This document shows, in pieces, positions 50,503-58,500 of a stretch of DNA of 64,000 bases. Every line of letters starts with the position of its first letter. The stretch's first letter is position 1. The translations under genes and the position numbers were made by a program. Location: positions 1 through 64,000 of the forward strand of contig NZ_LR594675.1 of the NCBI RefSeq assembly GCF_901827205.1. Reading direction: 5' to 3'. The notes under the pieces were generated by a model. It had not been told where the DNA came from, made no database searches, and saw nothing but the letters and a program-made list of their open reading frames with translations. Source of the stretch: Variovorax sp. PBS-H4 (GTDB taxonomy: Bacteria; Pseudomonadota; Gammaproteobacteria; Burkholderiales; Burkholderiaceae_C).

Positions 50503-50856
50503 ATGCCCATCAAGCCTCTCTCGTGCGCGTGCGCCGCAGCGCTCGCCGCCTGGCTCGCATTCCCGACGTTGGCGTGCGCGCAGAACGCCAACGATCCGCC
50601 CGCCGCCCAACGCGCGCACACGCTCAAGCCGCCGCCGAAGAACGGCAAGGTCCTGGGCGGTATCCAGCGCGGCTCTGATGCCGCGGGCCGCGGCATCGAC
50701 CACGCCGACTCGGCCACGCGCCGGGGCATCGGCAATGCCTCCGAGCGTGCCAGCCGGCCCATTCGCAACTTCGGTGAATCGCTGGGCCGCAAGCTGCCCG
50801 GTGGGCACGGCAGCGGCGCGCAACCGGCCGTCGGGCCGCAGGGCAACGCGCCCTGA
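50503..50856 (+). CDS. Small secreted hypothetical protein
   Basis: Unrecognised protein of 117 residues. It has a signal peptide with cleavage after ACA near residue 26. The mature part is hydrophilic, rich in Gly, Arg, Asn and Ser, with short near-repeats (GGIQRGSDAAGRGIDHADSA, RRGIGNASERASRP). It is probably disordered. A GGAGA sequence precedes the ATG by about 10 bases, and the gene may share a transcript with the adenosyltransferase. No domain is visible. Confidence 0.65.
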   Translation: MPIKPLSCACAAALAAWLAFPTLACAQNANDPPAAQRAHTLKPPPKNGKVLGGIQRGSDAAGRGIDHADSATRRGIGNASERASRPIRNFGESLGRKLPGGHGSGAQPAVGPQGNAP

Positions 50857-50999
50857 ACAGGACCTGGGGCCGAACCTCCGGCCCGTACCCGCGCTTACCC
50901 GCGCTTACACCCTTCATGGCCGCCACACCGGTGGCGCGCGGCGGCGATACATGGGCTTTTCATACTGCACCCATGTTCCAACGCACTGAAGGAGTTGCA

Positions 51000-51383
51000 A
51001 TGAGCAGCAGGCGCATCAAGACCCGGACCAGCATCGTCGCAGCCGTGCTGGCGCTCGGCATGGCTGGTAGCGCGATGGCGCGCGACGATGGCTACGGTCA
51101 TCGCGACCGCCGTGACGACGATGGGCCGCGCCACTCGCAACGGTTCGATCGCGACCACGACCGCAGCGGCCATTGGGATGCAAGGGACAACGACCATCGC
51201 GGCTGGCGTCGCGGCGGCTACCTGCCTCCGACCTACCGCAGCCCTTACAGTGAGGTCGGTGACTGGCGCGCCCGGCGCCTGCAGGCACCGCCCAGCGGCT
51301 ACCACTGGGTGAGCGCGAACGGCGACCTGGTGCTGGCGGCGATCGCGACCGGGTTGATCGCCAAGATCATCGCGTCGCACTGA
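51000..51383 (+). CDS. RcnB-family periplasmic protein
   Basis: A 127-residue exported protein: signal peptide cleaved after AMA near 27, then a long stretch rich in Asp, His and Arg (DRRDDDGPRHSQRFDRDHDR), then the RcnB core YRSPYSEVGDWRARRLQAPPSGYHWV...DLVLAAIATGLIAKII. In E. coli RcnB modulates nickel/cobalt efflux in the periplasm, but many family members in Burkholderiales have no known metal link. AGGAG precedes the start at good spacing. Confidence 0.83.
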   Translation: MSSRRIKTRTSIVAAVLALGMAGSAMARDDGYGHRDRRDDDGPRHSQRFDRDHDRSGHWDARDNDHRGWRRGGYLPPTYRSPYSEVGDWRARRLQAPPSGYHWVSANGDLVLAAIATGLIAKIIASH

Positions 51384-51389
51384 GCCGGG

Positions 51390-51755
51390 TCAGGCGGCCG
51401 CTGCGACCGTCTGGGCACACACGTTGTGCCCGGTGATCGTGAGGCGCAGCCCACCCCCATGCCATTCGAGCCAATTGAGAGCGACGTAGGCCTCGATGTC
51501 TGCATCGGCGATCTGGTCAGCCTGACGCTGCTTCAAGAGGTTGACCGTGGCCGGCAGGGCCTGCCGCAGCCTTTCCCTCGCCGTGGCCTGGTCTGCCGCC
51601 GCGGGGGAAAGGTTGCGCGTGGGAAGAGAAGTCGATGCCTTGGCCAAAATCGCTCCGATCGCAGACGAAAGAGACCAATGTACGCTTCCTGAGAGCACCG
51701 TCGCGGACCTTTTTGGCAAAATCCGCCGCCGGGTGTGCGCTGCCGGCAGCGACAA
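51390..51755 (-). CDS. Conserved hypothetical small protein
   Basis: Unrecognised. The frame encodes up to 121 residues. The part from about residue 37 (LAKASTSLPTRNLSPAAADQATARERLRQALPATVNLL) onward looks like a real helical protein, with QRQADQIADADIEAYVALNWLEWHGGGLRLT near the C-terminus suggesting a folded domain. The first 35 residues look less protein-like, so the true start may be internal and non-ATG. It lies 6 bp after the phasin gene on the same strand, and may be transcribed with it. Confidence 0.5.
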   Translation of the reverse strand: MSLPAAHTRRRILPKRSATVLSGSVHWSLSSAIGAILAKASTSLPTRNLSPAAADQATARERLRQALPATVNLLKQRQADQIADADIEAYVALNWLEWHGGGLRLTITGHNVCAQTVAAAA

Positions 51756-51761
51756 CGCGGC

Positions 51762-52253
51762 CTACTTGCGCGGCGTCTTCAGCAGCTTGCTGACTTCCTC
51801 CACGTTGTCGCGAATGCGCTGGCTCACGATGTCGAAGGCCTCTGCCTGCGACTTGGCCGCCAGCTCCGACAGCTCCCTGATGTCGTCGAGCGCCTGCTTG
51901 AACGCCGCCTTGCCCATGGCATCGAGCTTGGCAAGGTTCTCGCGAGGCTCGGCGGGCGACATGCCCTTGACCGTCCCCTGCCACTCGACGATCGAGTTCT
52001 TCAGCATCTCGGTCTGGCGCGCCACCACGGCCTGCAACCCTTGATAGGACTTCTGGTTCGCCTCCATCAGGGCCTGCAGATCCTTGCGTCCGCTCTCGAC
52101 GATGGTGCCGGCGGCGCCTGCCAGCGGCAGATTCTGCAAGCGCTCGGCCATCCCCTTGAGCGGCTTGATGAAAGCGTCCTGCACGTCGTCGGCGGCGGTC
52201 GGCCCCGCCTTGCCGGCGCTGGATGTGCTGCGCGTCTTGCTGCTGGTTGCCAT
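51762..52253 (-). CDS. Phasin family protein (polyhydroxyalkanoate granule coat)
   Basis: A 163-residue amphipathic helical protein. After a Lys/Ser/Thr-rich N-terminus (MATSSKTRSTSSAGKAG), the phasin region has MEANQKSYQGLQAVVARQTEML and IRELSELAAKSQAEAFDIVSQRI, the recurrent phasin pattern that covers PHA granules. The start at MATSSK (52253) is used. Two phasin-like genes (also 8077-8589) suggest the organism stores polyhydroxyalkanoate; no synthase gene is in the window. Confidence 0.87.
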   Translation of the reverse strand: MATSSKTRSTSSAGKAGPTAADDVQDAFIKPLKGMAERLQNLPLAGAAGTIVESGRKDLQALMEANQKSYQGLQAVVARQTEMLKNSIVEWQGTVKGMSPAEPRENLAKLDAMGKAAFKQALDDIRELSELAAKSQAEAFDIVSQRIRDNVEEVSKLLKTPRK

Positions 52254-52340
52254 GCTTGTCTCCGGGTTATGTTGGAGCCGCCACGATACGCCCACACCCC
52301 GGCCGAATGGAAGCAGCAAACACCCCCAATTCCTTCGGTT

Positions 52341-52368
52341 TTGCTATTTCGCACGCAGGTGCTAAATT
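52341..52368 (+). promoter_or_regulatory. Putative promoter of the tetR gene
   Basis: TTGCTA (52341-52346) and TAAATT (52363-52368), spaced by 16 bp, flank the operator. The predicted transcript start falls at about the ATG (52375), so the message may be leaderless. Confidence 0.4.
52349..52364. promoter_or_regulatory. TetR operator candidate 1 (tetR promoter)
   Basis: TCGCAC-GCAG-GTGCTA, an imperfect palindrome. Its first half is identical to the site at 53021, and the spacer length is the same. Confidence 0.6.
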
Positions 52369-52374
52369 ACGATC

Positions 52375-52977
52375 ATGGATGCCAAGACCCAGAAGAGCGA
52401 GCTGACCCGCACTGCCATCGTCGGCGCGGCGATGGATCTCGCCTCGGCGGAGGGCCTGGACGCCATCACTCTGCAGGCCGTGGCCACGCGGCTGGGCCTG
52501 TCCAAGAGCGGCGTGTTCTCGCGGGTGGGTTCTCGCGAGGCGCTGCAGAAGGCGGTGATCGAGGAATTCGGCCGCCGCTTCCTGGCCGACGTTTTCGTGC
52601 CCGCGATGCAGAAGCCCAAGGGTATCGCGCGGCTCGACGAGATCGTCTCGCGCTGGATCGTGCGCACCCGTGACGTCGAGACCGAGACCGGCTGCATCTA
52701 CACCGCCGGCGCCTTCGAGTTCGACGACCGCGAGGGCGAGTTGCGCGACCTGCTGGTGGAGGAGGTCACGCGCTGGCGCGCCGCCTTGCGCCGCACCGTC
52801 CAGCAGGCCGTGGATTCGGGCGACCTGCGTGCCGATACGGACCCTGCGCAGCTCGTCAGCGAGATCAACGGATTGATCATGTCCCTGCTGCACGACGCGC
52901 GCTTCCTGCGCGACACGCGGGCTGCAGACCGCGCCCAGCTCACCTGGCGCCGGCTGGTTGCCAGTTACGGGGCGTGA
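52375..52977 (+). CDS. TetR/AcrR-family transcriptional regulator
   Basis: A 200-residue regulator. Residues 10-60 form the TetR helix-turn-helix (TRTAIVGAAMDLASAEGLDAITLQAVATRLGLSKSGVFSRVGSRE, split here for description only at its landmarks AMDLASAEG and LGLSKSGVF). The C-terminal ligand domain contains TETGCIYTAGAFEFDDREGE, typical of regulators annotated as TetR_C-type. Matching operator-like sites lie in its own promoter and ahead of the downstream small-protein/hydrolase unit, indicating autoregulation and control of that unit. Ligand unknown. Confidence 0.9.
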   Translation: MDAKTQKSELTRTAIVGAAMDLASAEGLDAITLQAVATRLGLSKSGVFSRVGSREALQKAVIEEFGRRFLADVFVPAMQKPKGIARLDEIVSRWIVRTRDVETETGCIYTAGAFEFDDREGELRDLLVEEVTRWRAALRRTVQQAVDSGDLRADTDPAQLVSEINGLIMSLLHDARFLRDTRAADRAQLTWRRLVASYGA

Positions 52978-53020
52978 GTTCCATGCCGGCCCCCGACTTC
53001 CTCATTCGTTCGTTCAAATT

Positions 53021-53036
53021 TCGCACAGTCGTGCGA
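53021..53036. promoter_or_regulatory. TetR operator candidate 2 (small protein-hydrolase unit)
   Basis: TCGCAC-AGTC-GTGCGA, a perfect 6-bp palindrome with a 4-bp spacer, 14 bp before the ATG of the 37-residue protein. Matches the half-site of the tetR promoter operator. Confidence 0.65.
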
Positions 53037-53049
53037 TAAAGGAAAAAGC

Positions 53050-53163
53050 ATGCTGATCGCTCTTTTGTTCCTGGGTGCCTGCCTGCTGGGCGCCGGCCTC
53101 CGTACGGTGCTCGACATCGTTCGCAGTCTGCCGAAGAGCAATGACGACTGGGTCTGGTACTGA
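53050..53163 (+). CDS. 37-residue single-span membrane protein
   Basis: MLIALLFLGACLLGAG opens one hydrophobic helix (about 1-18), followed by a short polar tail with DIVRSLPKSNDDWVWY. AAAGGA lies seven bases before the ATG. It begins right after an operator-like palindrome and ends 14 bp before the alpha/beta hydrolase gene, so it is probably translated as part of that unit. Aromatic Trp-Val-Trp-Tyr end suggests an interfacial anchor. Function unknown. Confidence 0.65.
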   Translation: MLIALLFLGACLLGAGLRTVLDIVRSLPKSNDDWVWY

Positions 53164-53177
53164 AACCGGAGCGCACG

Positions 53178-54098
53178 ATGCCGACCGACACACCCGCTAC
53201 CTCCAACCCTGCCGCCGCCGCGGCCGCGGCCTCCAGCTATTACGGCGCCAGCCTTTTTATGCGCGCCCTGCGTGTGGCCCTGGCCACACTGCAGCGCGCC
53301 TGGCCCGCGCTCGGCGTACGCGCCGCGTACCGCCTCTTCGGCACCCCGCTGCCGCTCAAGTGGCTCAACCGCCGCCATGCACCTGGCGCCGGATGGCAAC
53401 GCGAGGCGTGGGCTTTCGAGAACGCGAGCCTCGGCGTTTACACGCCCCAGGCCGCCTCGCCCGAGGCGCCGCGCGTGCTGCTGGTGCACGGCTGGGGCGG
53501 ACACGCAGGCCAGATGCTGCCACTGGCGCAAGCGCTGATCGCCCTCGGCACGACCCCGTTGCTGCTGGAGATGCCGGCCCATGGCCGCAGCCCGGGCACG
53601 GCCAGCAACCTGCCGCAATTCGTCCGGGCCATCGACTACGTTGCGGCCCGGCTCGCGCTCGAGGGCACGGCGCTGAAGGCCATCGCGGCGCACTCGCTGG
53701 GCGCGAACGCATTGGCCTACGCGGCCAGCCGAGGCCTGCGCGCGGAACGGCTGGTCCTGCTGGCGCCGCCTGCGTCGCCGCATGCCTTCACCCGCTATTT
53801 CGCCCATGTGTTCGGCCTCAGCGAGCGCACGCGCGCCGCCATGCAGCACCGGATCGAGGCACGCGAAGGCATCCTGATGCCGCTGCTGGAGCCTGCTGCC
53901 GTGGGCCCGCGCATCGCACAGCCCACGCTCGTGGTGCATGACCGCGACGACCGCGTCAATCGGTTCGCCGACGGCGTGGCCTACCGCGATGCCATCGCCA
54001 ATGCACGGCTCGTCGCCACGCAGGCGCTCGGACACCGGCGCATCCTGCGCGAGCCGTCGGTGCTGCAGCAGGTCGCCGCCTTCATCTCGAAGGCTTGA
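53178..54098 (+). CDS. Alpha/beta hydrolase
   Basis: A 306-residue serine hydrolase. An N-terminal helical segment (about 15-70) may be membrane-associated. The hydrolase core starts with RVLLVHGWGGHAGQM (oxyanion region HGWGG), nucleophile Ser in AIAAHSLGANALAYA, acid Asp in VVHDRDDRVNRFADG and catalytic His in ALGHRRIL. It is likely an esterase or lipase; the substrate may be the ligand sensed by the TetR protein. It converges on minE. Confidence 0.88.
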   Translation: MPTDTPATSNPAAAAAAASSYYGASLFMRALRVALATLQRAWPALGVRAAYRLFGTPLPLKWLNRRHAPGAGWQREAWAFENASLGVYTPQAASPEAPRVLLVHGWGGHAGQMLPLAQALIALGTTPLLLEMPAHGRSPGTASNLPQFVRAIDYVAARLALEGTALKAIAAHSLGANALAYAASRGLRAERLVLLAPPASPHAFTRYFAHVFGLSERTRAAMQHRIEAREGILMPLLEPAAVGPRIAQPTLVVHDRDDRVNRFADGVAYRDAIANARLVATQALGHRRILREPSVLQQVAAFISKA

Positions 54099-54109
54099 TT
54101 CAGAAGCGC

Positions 54110-54388
54110 TTAGCGCGCGGCCAGCGCAGTCCCGTCCGGCAGCTCGATCTTGACCTCGAGCACCTCGAGGTCGTCCTGCTTCTCCAGGTGGACCTTGATG
54201 TCCTCGGCCTTGATCGACACGTATTTCGAGATCACCGCGATCAGCTCGCGCTGCAGCTCGGGCAGATAGTCGGGCCGCCGCTTGCCGCTCAGGCTGCTGC
54301 GCTCGTGCGCGAGGATGATCTGCAGGCGCTCCTTCGCGACGCTCGCCGTCTTCTTCTTTTCGCCCAGCAGGAACGAGAAAAAGGACAT
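54110..54388 (-). CDS. minE: Cell division topological specificity factor MinE
   Basis: Stimulates MinD ATPase and drives pole-to-pole oscillation that places FtsZ at mid-cell. The 92-residue protein has the amphipathic membrane-targeting N-terminus MSFFSFLLGEKKKTASVAKERLQIILAHER (the latter part is the MinD-contact helix) and the dimerisation domain ELIAVISKYVSI, followed by VEVKIELPDG-like strands. Two bases separate it from minD. Last gene of minC-minD-minE. Confidence 0.97.
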   Translation of the reverse strand: MSFFSFLLGEKKKTASVAKERLQIILAHERSSLSGKRRPDYLPELQRELIAVISKYVSIKAEDIKVHLEKQDDLEVLEVKIELPDGTALAAR

Positions 54389-54390
54389 GC

Positions 54391-55206
54391 TCACCTCCCC
54401 CCGAAGAAGCGCTTGAAGAAGCTGGGCTTCTCGGCCTCGACGAAGCGCATCGGCCTGTCTTCGCCGAGGAAGCGCGCCACCACGTCGCTGTAGGCCTGGG
54501 CGACCTCGGTCTCCTTGTCGTGGATTGCCGGAATGCCCTGGTTCGAAGCCTGCAGCACGCTCTCCGATTCGGGGATCACGCCGATCAGCTTGATGCGCAG
54601 GATGTCCTGGATGTCCTCCAGCGACAGCATCTGCCCTCCGGCCACCCGGTTGGGGTTGTAGCGCGTGATCAGCAGATGCTCCTTGATCGGCTCGCCGCCT
54701 TCCTTGGCCCGCTTCGTCTTGGAGCCGAGCATGCCCAGGATGCGATCGGAATCGCGCACCGAGGAGACCTCGGGATTGGTCACGATCAGCGCCTCGTCGG
54801 CGAAGTGCATCGCCATCAGCGCGCCGGTCTCGATGCCCGCAGGCGAGTCGCACACGATGTAGTCGAAGCCCTGCTCGCTCAACTCGTTGAGGATTTTTTC
54901 GACGCCCTCCTGCTTGAGCGCGTCCTTGTCGCGTGTCTGCGAGGCGGCCAGCACGAAGAGGTTGTCGCACTGCTTGTCCTTGATCAGCGCCTGGCTCAGG
55001 TTGGCCTCGCCCTGGATCACGTTGATCAGGTCGTAGACCACGCGCCGCTCGCAGCCCATGATCAGGTCCAGGTTGCGCAGGCCGACGTCGAAGTCGATCA
55101 CGGCCGTCTTCTTGCCCGCCAGCGCGAGCCCCGATGCAAAGCTCGCGCTCGTGGTCGTCTTGCCGACGCCGCCCTTGCCCGAGGTCACCACCACAATCTT
55201 GGCCAT
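54391..55206 (-). CDS. minD: Septum site-determining ATPase MinD
   Basis: Membrane-associated ATPase that recruits MinC and MinE. The 271-residue protein has the deviant Walker A VVTSGKGGVGKTTTSASFASG, DFDVGLRNLDLIMGCERRVV and DYIVCDSPAGIE. The C-terminal amphipathic membrane-targeting sequence FFKRFFGGR is intact. The start is MAKIVVV at 55206, 59 bp after minC. This is the standard Min cassette order in betaproteobacteria. Confidence 0.98.
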   Translation of the reverse strand: MAKIVVVTSGKGGVGKTTTSASFASGLALAGKKTAVIDFDVGLRNLDLIMGCERRVVYDLINVIQGEANLSQALIKDKQCDNLFVLAASQTRDKDALKQEGVEKILNELSEQGFDYIVCDSPAGIETGALMAMHFADEALIVTNPEVSSVRDSDRILGMLGSKTKRAKEGGEPIKEHLLITRYNPNRVAGGQMLSLEDIQDILRIKLIGVIPESESVLQASNQGIPAIHDKETEVAQAYSDVVARFLGEDRPMRFVEAEKPSFFKRFFGGR

Positions 55207-55265
55207 TCGAATCCTTCTCTTCTGTTTCGTTTGTTCAGGTGCGCGCATGCGCGCGGATGGGCGCT

Positions 55266-56021
55266 TCATTCGATGGCGCTCATCACGATCTTCTTTCCGT
55301 CCAGCGAGATCTGCGTCGCCTTGCCCGCGACCTCCGCAGGCAGCGCGACCTCCGCGGTGCGGTAGATGCCCGCGATCGCGACCAGCTGCGCTTCCATGCA
55401 GGTGGTGAAGATGCGCGCCTCGGTATTGCCGCGAGCGCCCGCGATCGCCTTGCCCCGCAGCGGCGCGTAGACGTGCACGTTGCCGTCTGCGATCACCTCG
55501 GCGCCGAAGCTGACCACGGCGGTCACCACCACGTCACCGCCGCGCGCGTACACCTGCTGGCCCGAACGCAGCGGCTTGTCGATGACCAGCGTGCCATTGG
55601 CGGGCACCGGCACCTCGCGCACGATCTGGGGCTGGGGTGCCTCAGCCGGCGGCGGCGCCGGCCGAGGCGTCGGTGAAGGCGGAACCGGCATCACCGTCAC
55701 CGACAGGCCGGCCGCGCGCGCGGCCGCATTCTGCGCATCGCTCCCGCCGCGCACCGCCACCGGCTGCGTCTGGTGGCGCGCCAGCAGCGCGCGCAGCGCA
55801 GGGAAATCGAGACTCGCCGCCGCATCGCTCTGCTCCAGCTGGGACAGATCTATCACGACCGGCTCCTGGTCGAAGAAATCGGGGGAATCGGCGAGCTGGG
55901 CGTCCAGCGCCTCGGCCAGCACGCCCAGGTCCGCGGTCTTGAGGATCACGGCGATCAGCGGAAGCGTCGCGCTCTTGAATTCGAAAACCGCTCGGGTGCG
56001 CGCGGCGGATGCATCTGCCAT
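55266..56021 (-). CDS. minC: Septum site-determining protein MinC
   Basis: Inhibitor of FtsZ polymerisation. The 251-residue protein has an N-terminal FtsZ-binding domain (about 10-105: FEFKSATLPLIAVIL...SDFFDQEPVVIDL), a Pro/Ala-rich linker near 112-130, and the C-terminal beta-helix with RSGQQVYARGGDVVVTAVVSFGAEVIADGNVHVYAPLRG, the MinD-binding face. The sequence is described by its landmarks VYARGGDV and VIADGNVHVY. First gene of the Min operon, whose promoter should be in the 225-bp gap upstream; nothing else recognisable is in that gap. Confidence 0.96.
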   Translation of the reverse strand: MADASAARTRAVFEFKSATLPLIAVILKTADLGVLAEALDAQLADSPDFFDQEPVVIDLSQLEQSDAAASLDFPALRALLARHQTQPVAVRGGSDAQNAAARAAGLSVTVMPVPPSPTPRPAPPPAEAPQPQIVREVPVPANGTLVIDKPLRSGQQVYARGGDVVVTAVVSFGAEVIADGNVHVYAPLRGKAIAGARGNTEARIFTTCMEAQLVAIAGIYRTAEVALPAEVAGKATQISLDGKKIVMSAIE

Positions 56022-56246
56022 GGAAAACGTGGGTGCGAAAAGCGTTGGAGTCTAACGGGGAGTGGCGGGCAACCCGCCGATGCTTCCCGGAAAGATCACG
56101 GCGCACAACACTTCTTGCACTGGGTTTCACATTGATTCACCCAAGCAACACCGGCAAGAAGGCGCGCTTGACTCCTACAAACACCCAAGCCGTCTTTTCT
56201 CAGACTCACGCGCTTCGGCCCACGCAGGGCTGCTCATCGCTACGCC

Positions 56247-56516
56247 ATGGAACCCATCCTCGACATTCGCTCAGTGCGGCCGGACCTCTACACCTACAGC
56301 CTCGGCGCTGCGCCGGCCGCCGAGCTCCAGTGCGGCGACTTCTTCGAAACGGCCGAGCGCTGCCTGCTCGATGCCGGGCAAGGCCTGCATCGCTATTTCG
56401 ACCAGGTCCAGATTCGCTTCGCCGGGCTCGCGCTGGGCAGCTGCACTGTCGCGCGCATGCTGGAAGATCCGCTGGGCCTGTTTCAGGAGCTCGTGGGAAG
56501 CACCCTGCCGGTTTGA
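56247..56516 (+). CDS. Conserved hypothetical protein
   Basis: Unrecognised protein of 89 residues starting MEPILDIRSVRPDLYTYSLG, predicted cytoplasmic and mixed alpha/beta, without a signal peptide. Cys residues in ELQCGDFF, RCLLDAG and GSCTVAR could bind metal or be redox active. It diverges from minC and converges on the nucleobase permease gene. Coding potential is judged from its balanced composition. Confidence 0.55.
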   Translation: MEPILDIRSVRPDLYTYSLGAAPAAELQCGDFFETAERCLLDAGQGLHRYFDQVQIRFAGLALGSCTVARMLEDPLGLFQELVGSTLPV

Positions 56517-56549
56517 CCGAAGGGCGCCCGTAGACGCTGAAGGACGGGC

Positions 56550-57908
56550 TCAGGCGGGACGCGAGCGGTTCAACAGGGCGTACAACAGAATCGCACCGAA
56601 GGTCGCGGTGCCGATGCCGCCCAATGCGAACTGACCGAACTTGAGCGTGAAGTCGCCGGTGCCCAGGATCAGCGTGATGGCCGCGACGATCAAATTCCGG
56701 TTCTGCGAGAAGTCCACCCGGTTGTCGACCCAGATCTTGGCGCCCGCGACCGCGATCAGGCCGAAGACCACGATGCTCACGCCGCCCATCACCGGCAACG
56801 GAATGGCCTGGATCAATGCGCCGAACTTGGGGCTGAAGCCCAGCAGCAGCGCGATCAGCGCCGCCACCACGAAGATCGCCGTGGAATAGATCTTGGTGGC
56901 CGCCATCACGCCGATGTTCTCGGCATAGGTGGTGACACCGGTGCCGCCGGCCGCGCCGCTCACCATCGTCGCGATGCCGTCGCCGATGAAGGCGCGCCCC
57001 AGGTACGGATTGAGATCGCGCCCCGTCATCGCGCTCACCGCCTTGATGTGGCCCAGGTTCTCGGCCACGAGGATCACAGCAACCGGCGCGATCAGCAGCA
57101 TGGCGTTCGCCTCGAACACCGGCGCCGCGAACGTCGGCAGGCCGAACCAGGGTGCCGCCGCCAGCGGGCCGAAATCGATCGGCTTGCCCAGGCCCAGCCC
57201 GTTGGTGAGCACGGCGTAGATCAGGCTGGCCGCAATCAGTCCCATGAGGATCAGCAGGCGTTGCACCATGCCGCGCGCGTAGACCGCGATCAAGCCCACG
57301 CACAGGAAGGTCAGCGCCTGCATCCAGGTGTCGAAGCCGGTCGGCGCCATGTTCTTGATCGGGACGCTCGCCAGGTTGAGCCCGATCACCGCCACCACCG
57401 CGCCGGTCACCACCGGCGGCATCAGCCGCTCGATCCAGTGCACCGCGACGTCGTGCTCGATCTCCTCCACCTCGACGCCCCGGATCGGCGCCGACTTGTG
57501 GTGCCGCTCGTTGGTGAACGCGACCAGCACCCCGATCAGCACGTAGACCGCGCCGCAGGCGATGATCCCGCCCAGTGCCACGCCGAGGTTGGCGTTCGGC
57601 CCCTGGCCGGCGTAGCCGGTGGCCGCGATCACCACCCCGATGAAAGCGAAGCTGGACCCCAGGTAGCTCGGCACCCGGCCGCCGGTGACCAGGAAGAAGA
57701 TCAGCGTGCCGACGCCGCTCATCAGGATCGCGATGTTCGGGTTGAAGCCCATGAGGATCGGCGCGAGCACGGTCGCGCCGAACATCGCGATCACGTGCTG
57801 CACCCCCATCGCGGCCGTCTGCGGCCAGGGCAGTCGCTCGTCGGGCGCCACCACGGCCGTGTTGCCGGCACCCACCTCGCGCCAGCGGGGAAAGTAGGAA
57901 TCGCTCAT
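56550..57908 (-). CDS. Uracil/xanthine (NCS2) permease
   Basis: Nucleobase:cation symporter of the SLC23/NCS2 family, 452 residues and about 12-14 helices. MGVQHVIAMFGATVLAPILMGFNPN is the family N-terminal motif, and AVILVAENLGHIKAVS (conserved Glu in helix 8) and GGTGVTTYAENIGVMAATKI (helix 10 Asn/Glu substrate region) are diagnostic. It resembles UraA/RutG, so uracil is the likely cargo. Start at MSDSYFPRW. A hotdog thioesterase gene lies 56 bp upstream on the same strand. Confidence 0.93.
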   Translation of the reverse strand: MSDSYFPRWREVGAGNTAVVAPDERLPWPQTAAMGVQHVIAMFGATVLAPILMGFNPNIAILMSGVGTLIFFLVTGGRVPSYLGSSFAFIGVVIAATGYAGQGPNANLGVALGGIIACGAVYVLIGVLVAFTNERHHKSAPIRGVEVEEIEHDVAVHWIERLMPPVVTGAVVAVIGLNLASVPIKNMAPTGFDTWMQALTFLCVGLIAVYARGMVQRLLILMGLIAASLIYAVLTNGLGLGKPIDFGPLAAAPWFGLPTFAAPVFEANAMLLIAPVAVILVAENLGHIKAVSAMTGRDLNPYLGRAFIGDGIATMVSGAAGGTGVTTYAENIGVMAATKIYSTAIFVVAALIALLLGFSPKFGALIQAIPLPVMGGVSIVVFGLIAVAGAKIWVDNRVDFSQNRNLIVAAITLILGTGDFTLKFGQFALGGIGTATFGAILLYALLNRSRPA

Positions 57909-57964
57909 GTCTTTGCTCCTCGGTCGTTGTTCTTCGGCCGCCCGGCGGCAGCGCTCGCGTGTCC

Positions 57965-58390
57965 TCAGTTCTGCGGGATCAGCACCGCCATCGTCAGCCG
58001 CGAGACGCAGGTCAGCTCGCCCGCATCGTTGGTCAGGTCGATCTGCCAGACCTGCGTGCTGCGGCCGCGATGCACCGGACGCGCCACGCCCGTGACCCAC
58101 CCCGAGGTCGTGGCCCTGATGTGGTTGGCGTTGATGTCCAGCCCTACGGCACGGTGGCCTTCCGGCGCCGAGTAGTGCGCGCCGCAGGAGCCCAGCGTCT
58201 CCGCGAGCACCACCGACACCCCGCCGTGCAGGATGCCGTAGGGCTGGCGCGTGCGCCCGTCGACCGGCACGCGGCCGCGGATGAAGTCCGGACCGATCTC
58301 GAGGAACTCCACGCCCAGCGTTGCGACGGCCGTGTTCTCGTGGCTGCGGGTCAACTCCTCGATCGAGATCTCTTTCTTCCAGATGGCCAT
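57965..58390 (-). CDS. Hotdog-fold acyl-CoA thioesterase (PaaI/YdiI family)
   Basis: A 141-residue single hotdog domain. The PYGILHGGVSVVLAETLGS motif carries the catalytic Glu/Gly region typical of YdiI/MenI and EntH thioesterases, and VGLDINANHIRA is the second conserved block. These enzymes hydrolyse aromatic or short acyl-CoA. It is probably co-transcribed with the permease gene, without an obvious pathway link. It diverges from the AsmA-like gene (110-bp gap). Confidence 0.9.
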   Translation of the reverse strand: MAIWKKEISIEELTRSHENTAVATLGVEFLEIGPDFIRGRVPVDGRTRQPYGILHGGVSVVLAETLGSCGAHYSAPEGHRAVGLDINANHIRATTSGWVTGVARPVHRGRSTQVWQIDLTNDAGELTCVSRLTMAVLIPQN

Positions 58391-58500
58391 TCGCTTGCTC
58401 CGATTCGGTTGGTCGTGCCAAAACTATAGCGACTGGTCCTGACACGGCCACGAGCCAAAGGCCGATGCGCCCGGCGGGCGATGCATCTAAGCTCGGCGCC

